From the NCBI GenBank assembly GCA_031213475.1, contig JARUPZ010000013.1, positions 434,001-498,000 on the forward strand: a DNA stretch of 64,000 nucleotides, written 5' to 3'. Shown here one piece after another: positions 42,647 through 54,494 of this stretch. The translations under genes and the position numbers were made by a program. The DNA is from Nereocystis luetkeana (taxonomy: Eukaryota; Sar; Phaeophyceae; Laminariales; Laminariaceae). Each line of letters begins with the position of its first letter. Position 1 is the first letter of the stretch. The notes under the pieces are model-generated. The model was not told the DNA's origin. It made no database searches and worked only from the letters and a program-made list of their open reading frames with translations.

Positions 42647-42984
42647 TTCCGAAAACATTTTAGCGGAAAAGTGCTACCTCTAGCTTGAAAGGGGTCAACA
42701 GTACCAATACTATTAATAGCAATGACACTGTTGCTGTTGTTTTTCGTGCTGGAATGCGTAACCGGAGACAGCGTGCCGGAGATATGTACGAGCTGCGGTG
42801 GAGTGTTTGGCTCAAGAGCCTGTATCGTTGTTCTTCTTTACTGCTGTTTTAATCCTTTTAGTCTTGAGCTTGCTGCTGTTGCTGCTGGTGCTGTGATCTA
42901 ACCTCGCGACTCCCACTTCAACACTTTAGTCGAGCGCCATGCACCGCACGCACGCTGTATGTACAGCAGTACCTGGTATGTATA

Positions 42985-43164
42985 CAGGCTCCTCGCGCGT
43001 CGAGTCAAACCTATCGGGTCAGGTCGGGTCAGGTCGAGTAAGGGTGGCTCGACCCGACCCGTGAAACCCTTGAAAAACTCATGCCTCCACCCGATGCGTG
43101 AAATTTTGTCCTGCCCCAACCCGCGGGTCGGATGATGACGTGATGATGACCCGTGAAAGCCCTG
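42985..43164. mobile_element. hAT-like MITE with GGGTC core
   Basis: GGGTCAGGTCGGG and CTCGACCCGACCCGTGAAA runs lie inside. The right end GACCCGTGAAAGCCCTG matches the family terminus. The left end (CAGGCTCCTCGCGCG) is weaker, and the flanking octamers do not agree. Confidence 0.6.
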
Positions 43165-43827
43165 GTATTGCACGTACCATACTATCACCTGGTACCAATT
43201 AATACTTTTTTTATACAGGTACTATGTCAATCAAAATGAGTTATCTCTGTAGGCTACGTTGAGCATATACCCCGCACCCGTGCCAATTACACCGGTCTTA
43301 CGTAGAGTTGCTGTACTCGTACGTACCTGACTACTCATGCCAAGGTACGGGTATGATAGTTCAGCAGTTGCTCCAGCTTGCCCCCTCATCTGCGACATGA
43401 ATTTAACTTTTGATCTTGACCGTGAGTTCAGAGCACAGGACCGGTACGACAAGACTAATCTTATAACTGGTATACGTACAATTCACACTATTCTGCTGTG
43501 TATGAGAAATACAGCAGTAGTACGAGTATATACTGCCGTAGTGCGTTATCATCCTGCATGGATCGACACCACCATCAGCCTGTGTGGGAGAGGACCAGCA
43601 GTCAGGGTAGATATTGTGGTCGTCCAAACACATGGCATGTACGAGTACTCGTACAGAAGTGCAGCAACTGCTGTACTATGAATACTGCAGTAGTTGAGTA
43701 GTCTGTGTAACCTCGAATTCTACATGTTTGAGTCCTGGGTTCGAGCCCCAGGTGGGTCGGACTTTGACTTTATTTGAAAAAATAAAAAAGGATTCAATTG
43801 TTGAGAGCGCCTTGCCGCGTGGGTAGG

Positions 43828-44022
43828 CACAATTCGATGCGAGTCGACGAGGGAAGAAAAGGCTGAAATCTTCTCGCGATAAAAATTGAAGGCACGTACC
43901 GTCGCGGGAAGGGGGGAGAAGAGCCTGCTATGTGACCCCGGATCTGAGTTACGAGTTGGAAGGAGAGAGAGAAGAAGATGTGCGAAGATAATGAATGGGA
44001 TGAGAAAAAAAAAAGAAAAAAA
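43828..44022 (+). mobile_element. SINE-like retroposon with A-tail
   Basis: A unit of about 185 bp from ACAATTCGATGCGAGTCGAC to GATGAG followed by an A-rich tail. The copy at 47901-48100 differs by only a few bases over the same length, and both end in A-runs, so the family moved recently. Just upstream (43735-43757) is a T-arm-like word, GGTTCGAGCCCC. It is absent before the second copy, so it is probably not part of the unit. No reading frame. Confidence 0.8.
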
Positions 44023-44110
44023 GTAGTACACTCGTACTGCTATGTAGTACTGTGCTATTAATAGTGCATCGATTTAAACGGCTGATATTTTTCGTTGTTG
44101 GCGCTCTTAA

Positions 44111-44209
44111 CCCTTTTAGCACTGCAGTCTCGTTTTGGAGACAATTGGGGACAAATTACTTGGAATTTGAGGTGTTTGTCCCCAAAACGGGACTGGAGTT
44201 CTAAAATGG
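44111..44209. mobile_element. piggyBac-like MITE with TTAA flanks
   Basis: TTAA at 44107-44110 and 44210-44213 flank CCCTTTTAGCACTGCAGTCT at the left and GACTGGAGTTCTAAAATGG at the right. The centre has an extra GACAATTGGG insertion compared with the 47-kb copies. Confidence 0.85.
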
Positions 44210-44789
44210 TTAATCACGACGCACTACTTGTACTGGGTATATATAATAGACGACAGCAGCAGTACTATCAATTACCTGGTAGCAAGTGAGACGACAGCAA
44301 CATCCAGAGTATTTATACAGCAGTAGCTACGAGTTGCTATGCAGAGTCGAGGGCAACAACAATACCAGTACGAGGCAACTGGTATACTATCACTTGCAGG
44401 GCGCATGATATATGTTTCTGCTGACCTGCACCATACACACGCTAGGCATGCATACCGGTGCATGGAGTCTCGCGCAAAGATGGGAATATTGTGCATGCTC
44501 ATGTTTGTACAACCTTCAGCAAGAAATCCTACTATTAATAATAACATATCATAGCGGTACCTGATGTACACAGCAGTACAAACCAGGTCCGGCTGTATGC
44601 ACTTGTTAGCTGTACTGCCATAGTATCCGTTTGTTAATAATACTATGATAATGTTGACACGCGTTTTGTTAACGAACCAGGCGAGAGGTAAAAACGGTTT
44701 GGTGAAAAAACACACACACTTTGTACCAGGTACCTGGTTTGGAACAGCGCCATTCAGCATTCCAATCGACTGTTGGCCAGCCTGCTGTA

Positions 44790-44880
44790 CCGTGCTTGTC
44801 TGGGATTGAAGAATCGGCACGAGCACTGGGTGTGCTGGGTGTGGGCGGATAGAACGAACGGTGCAATATGAAGAACACAC
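44790..44880 (-). repeat. Dispersed repeat R1
   Basis: Minus-strand R1 copy. It lies within a 229-codon minus-strand open frame (44272-44961) which I regard as accidental, because it crosses this repeat and several TACCTGGTA motifs and has no protein-like core. Confidence 0.7.
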
Positions 44881-45724
44881 GCAACGTACTCTCTTTAAGA
44901 TATACCAGGTAATGCACCAGTCGCGGATTGGGTTGAGTCTACGCCCGCCCCTTCCTTCCACTATGTTGGGAAGTGCTTCCTACTGGCAGGCCGCACTATA
45001 AAGGCCGCACTACAAGTACTGAATAAGAATAACACCAAAGTCGAAATAGAATGCATTTCAGTAAACTGCCGGCTTGAAATGTCCTGCCCTCTAGCCGGTA
45101 CCTGATAGGTTACAGTGCCCAACAATGAATAGTCAATTCCCCGTCGACCGCAATTTGTTCCTGCTTTTTTTCGATTGCCCTTCTGATGCGGGCCACTTAA
45201 GTGTTTGTCTACTGCCTTGACAGTAAAAAAATGTTAGTTCTAGATGTATGATCCATATCCAACGACATCGGCACACCCAGCGTCCGTCTCGGGGATGTTC
45301 CGGAATCGCCCTTCCTCACCAAATATTTCAAACATCGGACATATCATCTACCGATAGATAAGATGGATCCGATAGATGAGCTATACCAGATAGACCCTGA
45401 CCTGACGGTCTGAGTTGCTGTTCAGGACCTGTTCAAGTCTAGATCTAACCCAGGGAACATGCCATCGTGTGAAGGTATTGCCTACTGGTACTGAGCTATT
45501 GGCGTAAAAGATCGATCGATTACGCAGCCCAGCGTGATCCCTGTAACCCCCCCCCCCCCCCCCGCTCTGAGCGGCGGGATTTGTGGGGCGTCGGTACCGA
45601 TTACGGCCGTACGCTGGCCTACCCGCTTCGTTTCAATACCTCGGGAAGTATCGGATCTGCATCTGTCATATGTGTGGGGCTTTCGTTCGTAATGTTTGTT
45701 CGAGGCCACCACAGAACTTGTATC

Positions 45725-45800
45725 TCTTCTAGGATTGAAGAATCGGCACGGACACTGGTTGTGCTGGATGTCGACGGGTAGAAAGAACGGTTTAATGAAG
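45725..45800 (-). repeat. Dispersed repeat R1
   Basis: Minus-strand R1 copy (AGGATTGAAGAATCGGCACG, GGATGTCGACGGGTAGAAAG), followed by a (CA)n run at 45809-45820. Confidence 0.75.
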
Positions 45801-46360
45801 AACACACACACACACACCGATAGTTGTATCGCATGAAAACCCGTGCTGGGATAGTTGTATCGCATGAAGCTATTGATAGCAGTAGGAGCTTCACCCATCA
45901 TCGTATAGATCATCACGCTGCTCGCTTGTCGTGAGTACGAGGTATCTATCTCTCTCCCTCCCCGGGGTGCATATCGGACACACCTGCTATGCCCCCAGCC
46001 GCCAAGGCCTATGGGTTATGATGCTACCTACAGGTGTATTTGTGCTGCCATTGTAGCCATGGACCATAGTGTAGGCCATACAGTGGTAGTGTTAGGGCTC
46101 ATGCTACGGTAGGAAACTCTGTACTATTACCAAGTCATTGGTAGCTTTCACCATATCACCTACAATAAAAACGGGGTGTAGGAAAAACCGGTACGCTTAG
46201 CCCGTCTACACATTACATGGTCTATAGTAGTACATCTTGCAGCATCATCGAAAAAGTTCGTAAAACAAATGCATGTATGCTGTTGAGCTGAGTGGTTGTT
46301 CAGATGACTGATGAGAGAAGCCCCATCAGTCTGAACATATTTCCCCATGAAATGCTATAC

Positions 46361-46648
46361 TCACCTATAGCAGTATACCAGGTATCGCATTACTGACGGC
46401 TGTAGCACGCGCCATGGCCAGCTAAGCTGCATGTAGTCGCCATCTACGTTCACCATGTGTGTCTGTGTGTGTTTTTTTTCTTTTTCGGCAGTCTTGAAAT
46501 AGTCCGTAGTTATATTGTTTAATGTCGGGGAATCGACGCCCTGTACTTTCCTTTCGCTCTTACAAGCAGTAGCCTCGCCCTTATCGTATCCAGATGTTGC
46601 GGTTTTGTGCTTTTTGTTTTTTATATGTATTCGTCTGCACATGTCCAT
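46361..46648 (-). CDS. Unidentified open frame of 95 codons
   Basis: The product reads, from its middle, KVQGVDSPTLNNITTDYF and MVNVDGDYMQLSWPW. It has mixed, protein-like composition without low complexity, but no recognised domain and no convincing splice sites. It ends within a TACCTGGTA motif. It may be a genuine small exon or chance. Confidence 0.25.
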   Translation of the reverse strand: MDMCRRIHIKNKKHKTATSGYDKGEATACKSERKVQGVDSPTLNNITTDYFKTAEKEKKHTQTHMVNVDGDYMQLSWPWRVLQPSVMRYLVYCYR

Positions 46649-46719
46649 CGGGGGGGCGCAGCACTTGTTTTTGTTCGTTTTTTCGATTCGATGTGTTTTT
46701 TCTCATTTTTCTTTCGGTT

Positions 46720-46862
46720 TTTCTCTCGCTGTGAAGGCAGGGTTGAATGCGTATGTATACCTGCCGTATCGAGTAGTTTTTCTTTCGGTGTTTCTCTCTT
46801 TCAACGCAGGGTCGAATGCGTATGTATGCCTGTCGTATCGAGTACGACGACACGGCCTTGCA
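46720..46862 (+). repeat. Two-unit tandem duplication of about 65 bp
   Basis: GAATGCGTATGTATACCTGCCGTATCGAGTA-type sequence occurs twice (about 46744-46775 and 46812-46843), each preceded by TTTCTTTCGGTnTTTCTCTC. It looks like a recent tandem duplication of non-coding sequence. Confidence 0.75.
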
Positions 46863-47035
46863 TTGTCTACTATGGTTACTGTATAACAACGTACTGTAGT
46901 ACACCTGGTACCTATTAGCAACTACTCCTGTGTTATCGTTTTGTGAACACAGAGCTTGTACCAGTCTCTCTAGGATTGAAGAATTCGTGGAGACACTGGG
47001 TGTGAAGGATGTCCACGGGTAGAAAAACTCGTTAA

Positions 47036-47125
47036 CCCCTTTAGAATCGCAGTCCCGTTTTGGGGACAAACTACTTGAAATTTGAGTGGTTTGTCCCCAG
47101 AAGGGGACTGCGGTTCTAAAAGTGG
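47036..47125. mobile_element. piggyBac-like MITE with TTAA flanks
   Basis: TTAA at 47032-47035 and 47126-47129 flank CCCCTTTAGAATCGCAGTCC and GGACTGCGGTTCTAAAAGTGG. The centre is GACAAACTACTTGAAATTTG. The reverse R1 copy at 46970-47030 ends just before it. Confidence 0.88.
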
Positions 47126-47199
47126 TTAAAGGCGACGAACACGGATGGATATATAGATAAACCTGGTACATATGTATGCCGTATCGCCGTCACTATTAA

Positions 47200-47288
47200 C
47201 CCCTTTAGAACCCCAGTCCCGTTTTGGGGACAAACTACTTGAAATTTGACTAAATTGTCCCCAGAACGGGACTGCGGTTCTAAAAGGG
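47200..47288. mobile_element. piggyBac-like MITE with TTAA flanks
   Basis: TTAA at 47196-47199 and 47289-47292 flank an almost perfect inverted repeat (CCCCTTTAGAACCCCAGTCC and GGACTGCGGTTCTAAAAGGG). It is the closest relative of the copy at 47036, only 75 bp away. Confidence 0.88.
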
Positions 47289-47340
47289 TTAACAGGAATT
47301 TATGTAGCAGGTACTGATGTACCAAGTCAATACGGACGAC

Positions 47341-47440
47341 CTTTGCGATGCATCAACAATCGATACCGGCAACATCATCTTGCAGAAGTTGAAAGCACCG
47401 ACAAGATTACCGAACTCCCACACAAGAGTAGGAGAGACGA
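47341..47440 (-). CDS. Short exon-like stretch, unidentified
   Basis: On the minus strand, between AG at GTCCGGTCAG and a donor at GCAAAG|GTCGTC, the sequence reads SPTLVWEFGNLVGAFNFCKM and on to SIVDASQ. It is protein-like, but I can link it to no neighbour and to no family. Confidence 0.25.
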
Positions 47441-47900
47441 CTGACCGGACTTTGCCATGCGCACGACGTCCTGCTTTACGCATGCACCTGGTATGAATAT
47501 TGTTCTTTGGTTGGTGATGATACCAGGGACATATTCGTAGGGGTACTATTATGTACGGCCGTGAATCGGAGCGAAATTTCGAAATTTTGATTAGATTCGT
47601 TTTTCTGCAAAGCTGAGTTTTGGTTGGAAAAAAAAAACGGGTGCATTGGGTCGCTCATTATATAGCCGGTATAAGGCGTTATCAATATATAGATAAATAG
47701 TTGTATATATATATCGGCGAAACAATCGTCTAAGTTTTGTGATTCCGACTTCCGGTGTCAGTATTGAATCTTCCGATGGAATAGGACGAATCGGCTGCGA
47801 TTCATGGCTCTTCTTCAGGGGCGGTATTCTGCTGTATCTATCATACCTGGTACCTATTAATAGCGTGTACCTGGTACACAGCAGTACATAGCAGCAGTAT

Positions 47901-48100
47901 CCACAATTCGATGCGAGTCGACGAGGGAAGGAAAGGCTGAAATCTTCTCGCGATAAAAAATGAAGGCACGTACCGTAGCGGGAAGGGGGGAAAAGAGCCT
48001 GCTATGTGACCCCGGATCTGAGTTACGAGTTGGAAGGAGAGAGAGAAGAAGATGTGCGAAGATAATAAATGGGATGAGAAAAAAAAAAAAAAAAAAAAAA
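47901..48100 (+). mobile_element. SINE-like retroposon with long A-tail
   Basis: Near-identical to 43828-44022 and ends in about 22 consecutive A residues, so it is among the youngest insertions in the window. No clear target duplication was found, because the flanks consist of AGCAGTA-type repeats. Confidence 0.85.
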
Positions 48101-49072
48101 GCAGCAGTATCAGTAGTGCTGTAGGACCACTAGGACCACTCTGGCCGCTCTGGAGGGAACTTGCAACAAAGCATTGTGGTTAACAATAATGTGCAGCATT
48201 TCCTTACAGAGGGGTACGTACTTAGTGCTACAGCAGTATCATAGCAGTGGAGTCATCGTTTTCCGAAGGAGGACGACTTTGGCGGGAATCGAACGCCCGG
48301 GACTTTTTTTTTGCTCGTTTTATAGTGGTTACACCACTGGGAGCAGCGGAGTATGTAACTCAGTGGTTTGCTGAGTAGATCCGGAGTGTAACCTTTGTAT
48401 TAATAGCACCAACATAATACAGCAGTTATGGTAGGTTGTATTGTGTTTGGTTCCTCGTGTGCGTGTATGTTGTTTACCATGTGCCAGGTAAGTTTATTTT
48501 TACTTGTCGACATCCAGCACACCCAGCCAGCGTCCGAGCCGATTCTTCCTCCAGAAAGACGCCAGCACTATGGTTGCAAACTGGGAGGAAGAAAAAGCAC
48601 AACTACCACACCCAACAACACACCCATCATAGATAGTAACACACCTGGCTATGACACACATTATACACTCCTGACTACCTGGTATATGACACACTAACGC
48701 CAACACTAACCATGAACTTAGCGTAGCTTGTACATTGGTACCGCCGTAGCGTAGGGTGTGAAAAATGGCAGAAGCCCAAAAGGTATACCAGGTACCTGCT
48801 CCTTTTGAGACGGAAAAGGTACCTACTGAAACCAAGTAATAAACATACGCTGCGAGTGGTGTTTTCGGCCATGATAAATCATGAACAGAGTTTTTTTTTG
48901 TTTTTTCGAGTCTGGACACCGTGCGAGTGCGGCCTCCGAAATCTGAGTTTTTTTTTGCGAGGGGGACTCCACTCGGACCTGCAGAGGGTCACCTGGCTTT
49001 GTTTTTTTCGACCCGGCGCGCGCGCCGCGAGTACTTCTTCTGGTGCCCCCCCCCCCGTTGCCAGCCTTGCAG

Positions 49073-49139
49073 CCTCGGCCAGCTTTGAAACCGCGACCAT
49101 CCTCGAGGAACTGCTTGCTCGGCACGAAATTCTTCCGCC
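49073..49139 (+). CDS. Candidate internal exon, plus strand
   Basis: A strong acceptor (CCCCCCCCCGTTGCCAGCCTTGCAG) precedes SASFETATILEELLARHEIL, which ends at CCGCC|GTATGT, a strong donor. The amphipathic, leucine-rich sequence looks like a helix of a real protein. The frame is open upstream for about 90 codons, so the exon could be longer. I could not link it to other exons; 50149-50221 is phase-compatible but unconvincing. Confidence 0.4.
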
Positions 49140-50438
49140 GTATGTTTCGGTATCCTCTTTACCCTGTTGCGGCGTTGTGATTTGTAGCAAGCGTTCCCTC
49201 GTCATACCTGGCAGGCGTTGCAGGCGTTATCGCCTGCCTTTCTGATGAATGCCTCGCCTCTTCGTTCATAAAACGTCTGGCGTGGCAAGCAGCAACTGAT
49301 ACAATAACCTGTCCGTCTAACATCGTCAAGCACCTCGTGTGAGTGACCAGAACAGAGCCAAAAGCATCACCTTCTAGCAGCAGTCGGCCCCTTGGTCCGT
49401 TCTGCCTTACACTTTATACGTACTGAAAAACGCCGTCGAAGTTGCTGCCACCTCGACGCGGGGCGGGGCTGACGAACTGCTGCTTGTGCCCACCATGTTG
49501 TATCACTCATTCTAGCTGTAAGCATACGAAACAACAACACCAGCAGTACACATCGTAACTGAAGCACATCGCACACCCCAGACAAGAAAAAGCCAACTCA
49601 GAGCACGAGACGTACGTATAGACCAAAACATACGTCCAGAGTATACATACGACGAGATGCAACCGAGCCCGAGGGGCCGCATACGAAAAGAAGAAACAAA
49701 CTGCAGTGTATGGTGTCCCTATTGGGCCACAATCAGGCAAAAAACAATTCGAAAGCAGGCCAAAAATAGACAAAACCAGGCGTACCTGGCTCGTTTCAAG
49801 CCACAAACAGGCAAGCACGATGTGAGGCTGGCCAATCGCAGGGCTCCATGGCGTATGTCGGTTTCTTGGTTTTGCCTTGTACCTGCTTCGGTCCTAAATG
49901 GACCAGGTGCACTTTTTTGTTTGGCGAAAAATCCTCGAAAAAGTAAATATGGAAGTAGAAGAAAACTTTGACGAATTGATGTTGGAGCTCTCTTCAACGT
50001 GACCCACTTTACGTATTTTACTATGATACAGTACAGAAACAACGATTGTTGTCACATTCCCACGTCACTTCCGGCACTTCGGTACGTAAATGCCATAAAC
50101 TACTGCACTGCTACAAATACTACAAGGGCTGTTCAAAAATACCATTGCAGAAAGAAATCGTGGACCCCTGCCTCTGCTCTGATTGAATCCCACGGAAGAG
50201 TTTCTACTGCTGGATGTTGTGTACCAGGTATCCTTTGTATACACCTCGGCCATAGGATTAGAGGTGTTTCTTTTTCATGATTTCATGCATGTGCACAGGT
50301 CGAGGTATCATGCGCAGATGCATTTTTTTAAATGCACACCCACACCCCTGAAGTTCGCCAGGTGTCAGATGCTGTCAGTTTTTTCCCCCCTCCAAAAAGG
50401 ATGTATACCGTTCGTGAGCTCATTGAAATCCTTGTGTA

Positions 50439-50717
50439 GTAGACCCCCGCTATATGCAGGAGCGTCCTCCACATTTTTTTTTGTGCAGGACGTGTGTCGT
50501 CGATTTCAACCTTGCACGTCGGTCCAGACTGCCCCATGGTTGACCCTAAACCTAACCCGAACTCAACCCTATGGAGGGCTCGAGGTCGGCGGGGGCGTTC
50601 ACGCGGCTCCGCCGCGTGTTTTGGTGGCGTTTTTCCGAAAAAACGCCCGGCGGCCGAATATAGGACCCACATCCTGCACAACACTCTATGCAGGACGCTC
50701 CTGCACATAGGTCGAGT
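50439..50717. mobile_element. Non-autonomous element with long inverted ends
   Basis: The left arm contains TATATGCAGGAGCGTCCTCC and GTGCAGGACGTGTG. The right arm contains the complements CATCCTGCACAACACTCTA and GCAGGACGCTCCTGCACATA. The arms are about 70 bp and the loop about 130 bp. Open frames across it are by-products. Superfamily unknown. Confidence 0.6.
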
Positions 50718-51324
50718 CGTGTGAAGTACGCACGATCGAGGTTACTCTCCTTCTGTAGGGATCCAAAGCATGGAACGAAGAAAATACGCGTGAAGTGACA
50801 AAACATTGGAACCACAGAGTAAAAGCAACAAAGCTGCCCATCCCCTTATGGTCTGCTAGAGGGAAAACGCCTCGAAGCATGTAGTACGGAGTGGAAAGAG
50901 AAGGAGCACATAAACGGACCACCCCACTCTCCCAGCGTGAATACAGGGTAGGTAGGTCAGCGGTAAGAGTGTTACAAGAAATAACATGTGTTTATGCCGT
51001 TTTCATTCAGATTGTTGCCCTCCCATTGCCCTCCCACAGGCATCTAGCACGATGCTTGCAGGAGGGTGCTACGTACTCCAGGGCGACAATCCCCAGCAGC
51101 GGCTGGAGGCCTCATTACCAATTAACACTCTCATAATGGCAGAATACGCGAATATCATATAATAGCATCATGCGAGGTAAGCAACTTGCGTTAAGGAGTT
51201 TGGAGGAATTCCTCGATCTCTCACAGCTGATGTATTTTTTTCAGTTTTTGTTTATGCACCAGGTATACCTGGTATATTTTTCATCGCTTGTAGTTTTCTA
51301 GCTCACGTCGTGGGGAAGAGGCGA

Positions 51325-51400
51325 ACTCATTTGTTGCTCGCCTTAGTAGTTTGGCCATTAGCCACGCATCCCCTTCGAGACGGGGGGAGGGGGGGGGGCG
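51325..51400 (-). mobile_element. LINE 3'-end fragment beside a G-run
   Basis: Reverse copy of the LINE terminus (ACTCATTTGTTGCTCGCCTT, GCCACGCATCCCCTTCGAGA) that breaks off into a GGGGGGAGGGGGGGGG tract, again at a homopolymer. Confidence 0.6.
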
Positions 51401-52029
51401 GGGATCACCCTCAGCGGCCTTCTGGACAAACCATGATCACAGAATGCTTTCTCTTTCTTTCTTGTTATTCGTTTTTTCTTTGTTCTCCGGCGGAACCGGT
51501 ATCAATAATTCTTGAGGTCACCACACTTGAAACACGTGAAAAAATGCGTGTGGAGCGTCTATTTTATCTCTGCTGCCGTGGCGACGGTTTTAAGATAGTA
51601 ATTATCATGGTACGAGTGTGACAGCTCAAGCTGCCGCGGACTCGGACGCGTGAGTATGTCGACCCGACTCGTTCCCGAGAGGATCATCACGTGCAGTGGG
51701 GATATGTAGCCACCCGGAGAGTCTCATCTATCCGGGTCGTGCGGGCATTGCGCAACCGCGCTCCTATCAAAACCCCGGTCATGCCGCCTATCCGCCGGGC
51801 TCTATCTATTCAGTTCAGTTTCAGCCCATCCTACCCGTTGGCGCGTTGATCGTCCCTGGTCCCGCTCCCGTACTGCTGTAGTTGTACATACAGTACCGTA
51901 CATCACGTGTTGCATGGTACCCCCCCCCTATGCTATAATCAAGTTCCCGCATAACACTATTATCACCCGTGTGATAAGATAAACACCCCCTCAGACGAAT
52001 TTCCAACCCGGTTTTCTCGACAACCGGGA

Positions 52030-52350
52030 GGGTTTCAAACGCGGAGCGATGCGTCCATGGAAATACCTCGACGAAAAGTTTCCAACATGTTCCCCAAAGT
52101 CACCGTTTTCGTGGCGTACGCCCTTATGAAGGATTTGTTAAGGAAGAGAACATCGGCGTTTGGAAATCAATTCAGGGGGTGTGGTATCTTGCGTGGTCAT
52201 ACGGTAGCACGCAAGCAAACACGCACGCTTGGACTGATTTCCCCGCTGATTGTTTCTGGCGACGGGAAGAGAGCAAACAAAAACGCCAAGCGATGCGTCC
52301 GTGGAGAGGTCTCGACGAGAGTTCTCCGCAGCCATCATTTTTGTTGTGTA
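52030..52350. repeat. Two diverged copies of a GCGATGCGTCC segment
   Basis: GCGATGCGTCCATGGAAATA near 52046 and GCGATGCGTCCGTGGAGAGG near 52291 open segments of about 60 bp that stay similar through CTCGACGA. They appear to be an old duplication. Confidence 0.5.
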
Positions 52351-52439
52351 GGTAGGCCCTCGTGATCTGGGAGAAAACCGACCAAGAAAATCCTGCGCGG
52401 GGGGGGGGGGGGGCATCTTGCGTGCTTATACCCTGACAG

Positions 52440-53660
52440 GAATGACGTTTCGGAGATAGAGTACTTGGTAGTAGAGTAGATCTGAGTCGTGTTTGCAGTG
52501 GTAATAACGGAAGGGTTGAAAGCGGAAGGTTTAAGGCTTATTTTTTGTAGGATCACAGTAAAAAATTCGGACGCTGCGCACAGCGAATTTCTTGGTACTC
52601 GTAGACTTGGCTCTTTTTTTGTTAGGGGTGGAATCTGTTCAAGGCTCCTAGTGGAAACGCTTGGGGGACGAGCTTACGTGGCATTGGCGATGATTGATTT
52701 GCGGCAATAAACACATTTTAGTGCTCACTAGGAAAAAAAACGTTCCCAGAGACAATTACTTGGGAATGGAGTTGATGCGTTTTTGCAGTGATACGATGTT
52801 CATTACTTGGTAGTAGTAGGGAACACGTTTAGTAGATTACAGAAAACACTCGGTACTAGAGTTGACTCAGTTTTTTAGTGAGGAACAAGGTATATGACAT
52901 GGCAATAATATATAGCGTTTCGGAGACAACCTACTTGGGATTGGAGCTGACAAATACTAGCAGTATGAATGAAGGATGCTTTTCTTGGAGGCTTTAACGG
53001 AAAACTTGCCAAAACAAAATATCTGTGACGGCATCGTCCACACAAAGTATCAGTATCAGGGGTATGGTATACGGATAATTAATATAGTAGAAGGGTGTGT
53101 GTCCTTTTTAGGAGCTGTAAGACACACTTGCATGATGGTGATGACGCCTGTGATGAATGCCACATGCCTTCGTAGACGCCTCATGGCGCCGGGTTTTGTC
53201 GCTTGTTAGGTAGCTACTATCTGGGCGCCGAAATGGTCAACAGTAAAAACATACCGGAGACAACCTATTAATACTTGGAAGTTTCTACTTACGGTAGATT
53301 CTATGAAGTGATGAAAGTGCATCACTTGGTAAAGGTCGAAACGTTTCGGAGATTTAAACTGCTTGCACATTACGTAAGAGTTGCCTCATTGGTGCAGTGA
53401 TATACACATGTTGTTTGAGGTTTGCTAGTACTCGCAGTACAAACGTTTCGGAGACCAGCTGCTTGGTACTAGGGTTAACTCGTTTTCGCGGCGATGTAGT
53501 GTTAGTGTTCGCTGTTGGGCGCTGCTCGTAGTTGAAAAAAAAACGTCTGGAGACGAACTGCTTGGTATTAGAGTTGACCCCTTTTGCAGGTGATAGGAGC
53601 TTGAGTCTAGTCGAACATAGTATTGAATCACGTCAATGGAAGGGTTCTGAAATTGCTTGG
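52440..53660. repeat. Degenerate array, CGTTTCGGAGAC...CTTGGTA units
   Basis: At least eight units carry a core like ACGTTTCGGAGACAACTACT then TTGGTATTAGAGTTGACTC and TTTTGCAGTGAT. They lie near 52447, 52740, 52850, 52918, 53255, 53340, 53445 and 53545. Spacing is irregular (about 60-330 bp), so the array is old or was dispersed locally. A related word occurs near 59085. No coding sequence was seen. Confidence 0.65.
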
Positions 53661-54172
53661 TATTTCGGAGGACAATATTAATACCAGTAGTAATCAGGAC
53701 CCGTCATACACACAAACTACCATATATTACACTATTTTTACTGAGCTTATTTGGTCCTGATTAGCATTCCCCCCAATATTGTAGTGTCCAGACTACCAAC
53801 ATGTCCCTGGATATAAGGACCGTGTAAATGAGATTATTAGTATGCAGACGGCACTTATATATTGGGACAGAGTGTTGCAACGTAAGGAGCCGAACGACAC
53901 GCAAGCAGCATGACCCCACCCTATCCACTTGCCGTGTCTAGCCTCTCTGAATCCCTTTTGAGACTATCAATAGACGCCGGGTGAAGCACAGCGCTATGAT
54001 AGCTACAACATGACAAGCTGCGGTTGTGCCTTATGCTCGTGCAGTAAGCTCGTACAGCAGTCTCTTTCTGTTGAGTCTCGTTGCCCGAGAAGACCCCCGA
54101 AAAATCGAGAATTATGTCAATTTTTAATTTCAACCACCCCCGCCCTCCAATACTGGTATATGTAATGTATAG

Positions 54173-54242
54173 GTTGTGTTGGCGTCGGTTGGCAACGACT
54201 CTGTAAAACATTGCCGCTTACTACGTGAGCTAGACAACCAGG
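54173..54242 (+). CDS. Candidate exon, plus strand
   Basis: After AG in TGTAATGTATAG the frame reads VVLASVGNDSVKHCRLLREL and ends DNQ at a possible donor (CCAGG|GTACCG). A 50-base T-rich stretch ending CACAG follows and would be an unusually short intron; alternatively the frame reads through to a stop near 54387. Unidentified. Confidence 0.25.
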
Positions 54243-54494
54243 GTACCGTTTTATTTTTTTATTTTTTATTTTTTCTTGGCGGTCGGTCACAGCCGGCGAT
54301 CGAGTTGGTCCATTTTGTGCGGAGTGGAGAGTGGATAGTCTTTACTTCGTCTAGGGGGAATGATCGCATCACGAATTGCTCATGGTAAAACACCCATGAG
54401 GCAGTTACATAGTAACCCCATTGCTGTCTCTGGAAGTGGCCACACCGGAAGTTAAATCTACTCATTGAAGCTGTCGTCCATATGCAAGTCCTCC

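Noticed and set aside
44272-44961. Minus-strand open frame of 229 codons
   Set aside because: It crosses the R1 repeat and several TACCTGGTA motifs. The same peptide words recur wherever R1 occurs, so it is repeat-derived chance.
48255-48345. Possible tRNA on the minus strand (D-arm AGTGGTGTAACCACT, T-arm word GTTCGATTCCC)
   Set aside because: The anticodon arm is replaced by an A-run and the T-stem does not pair, so it is at best a tRNA fossil.
50183-50710. Plus-strand open frame of 175 codons
   Set aside because: Its second half is the inverted-repeat element at 50439-50717, and the first half has competing frames and no domain.
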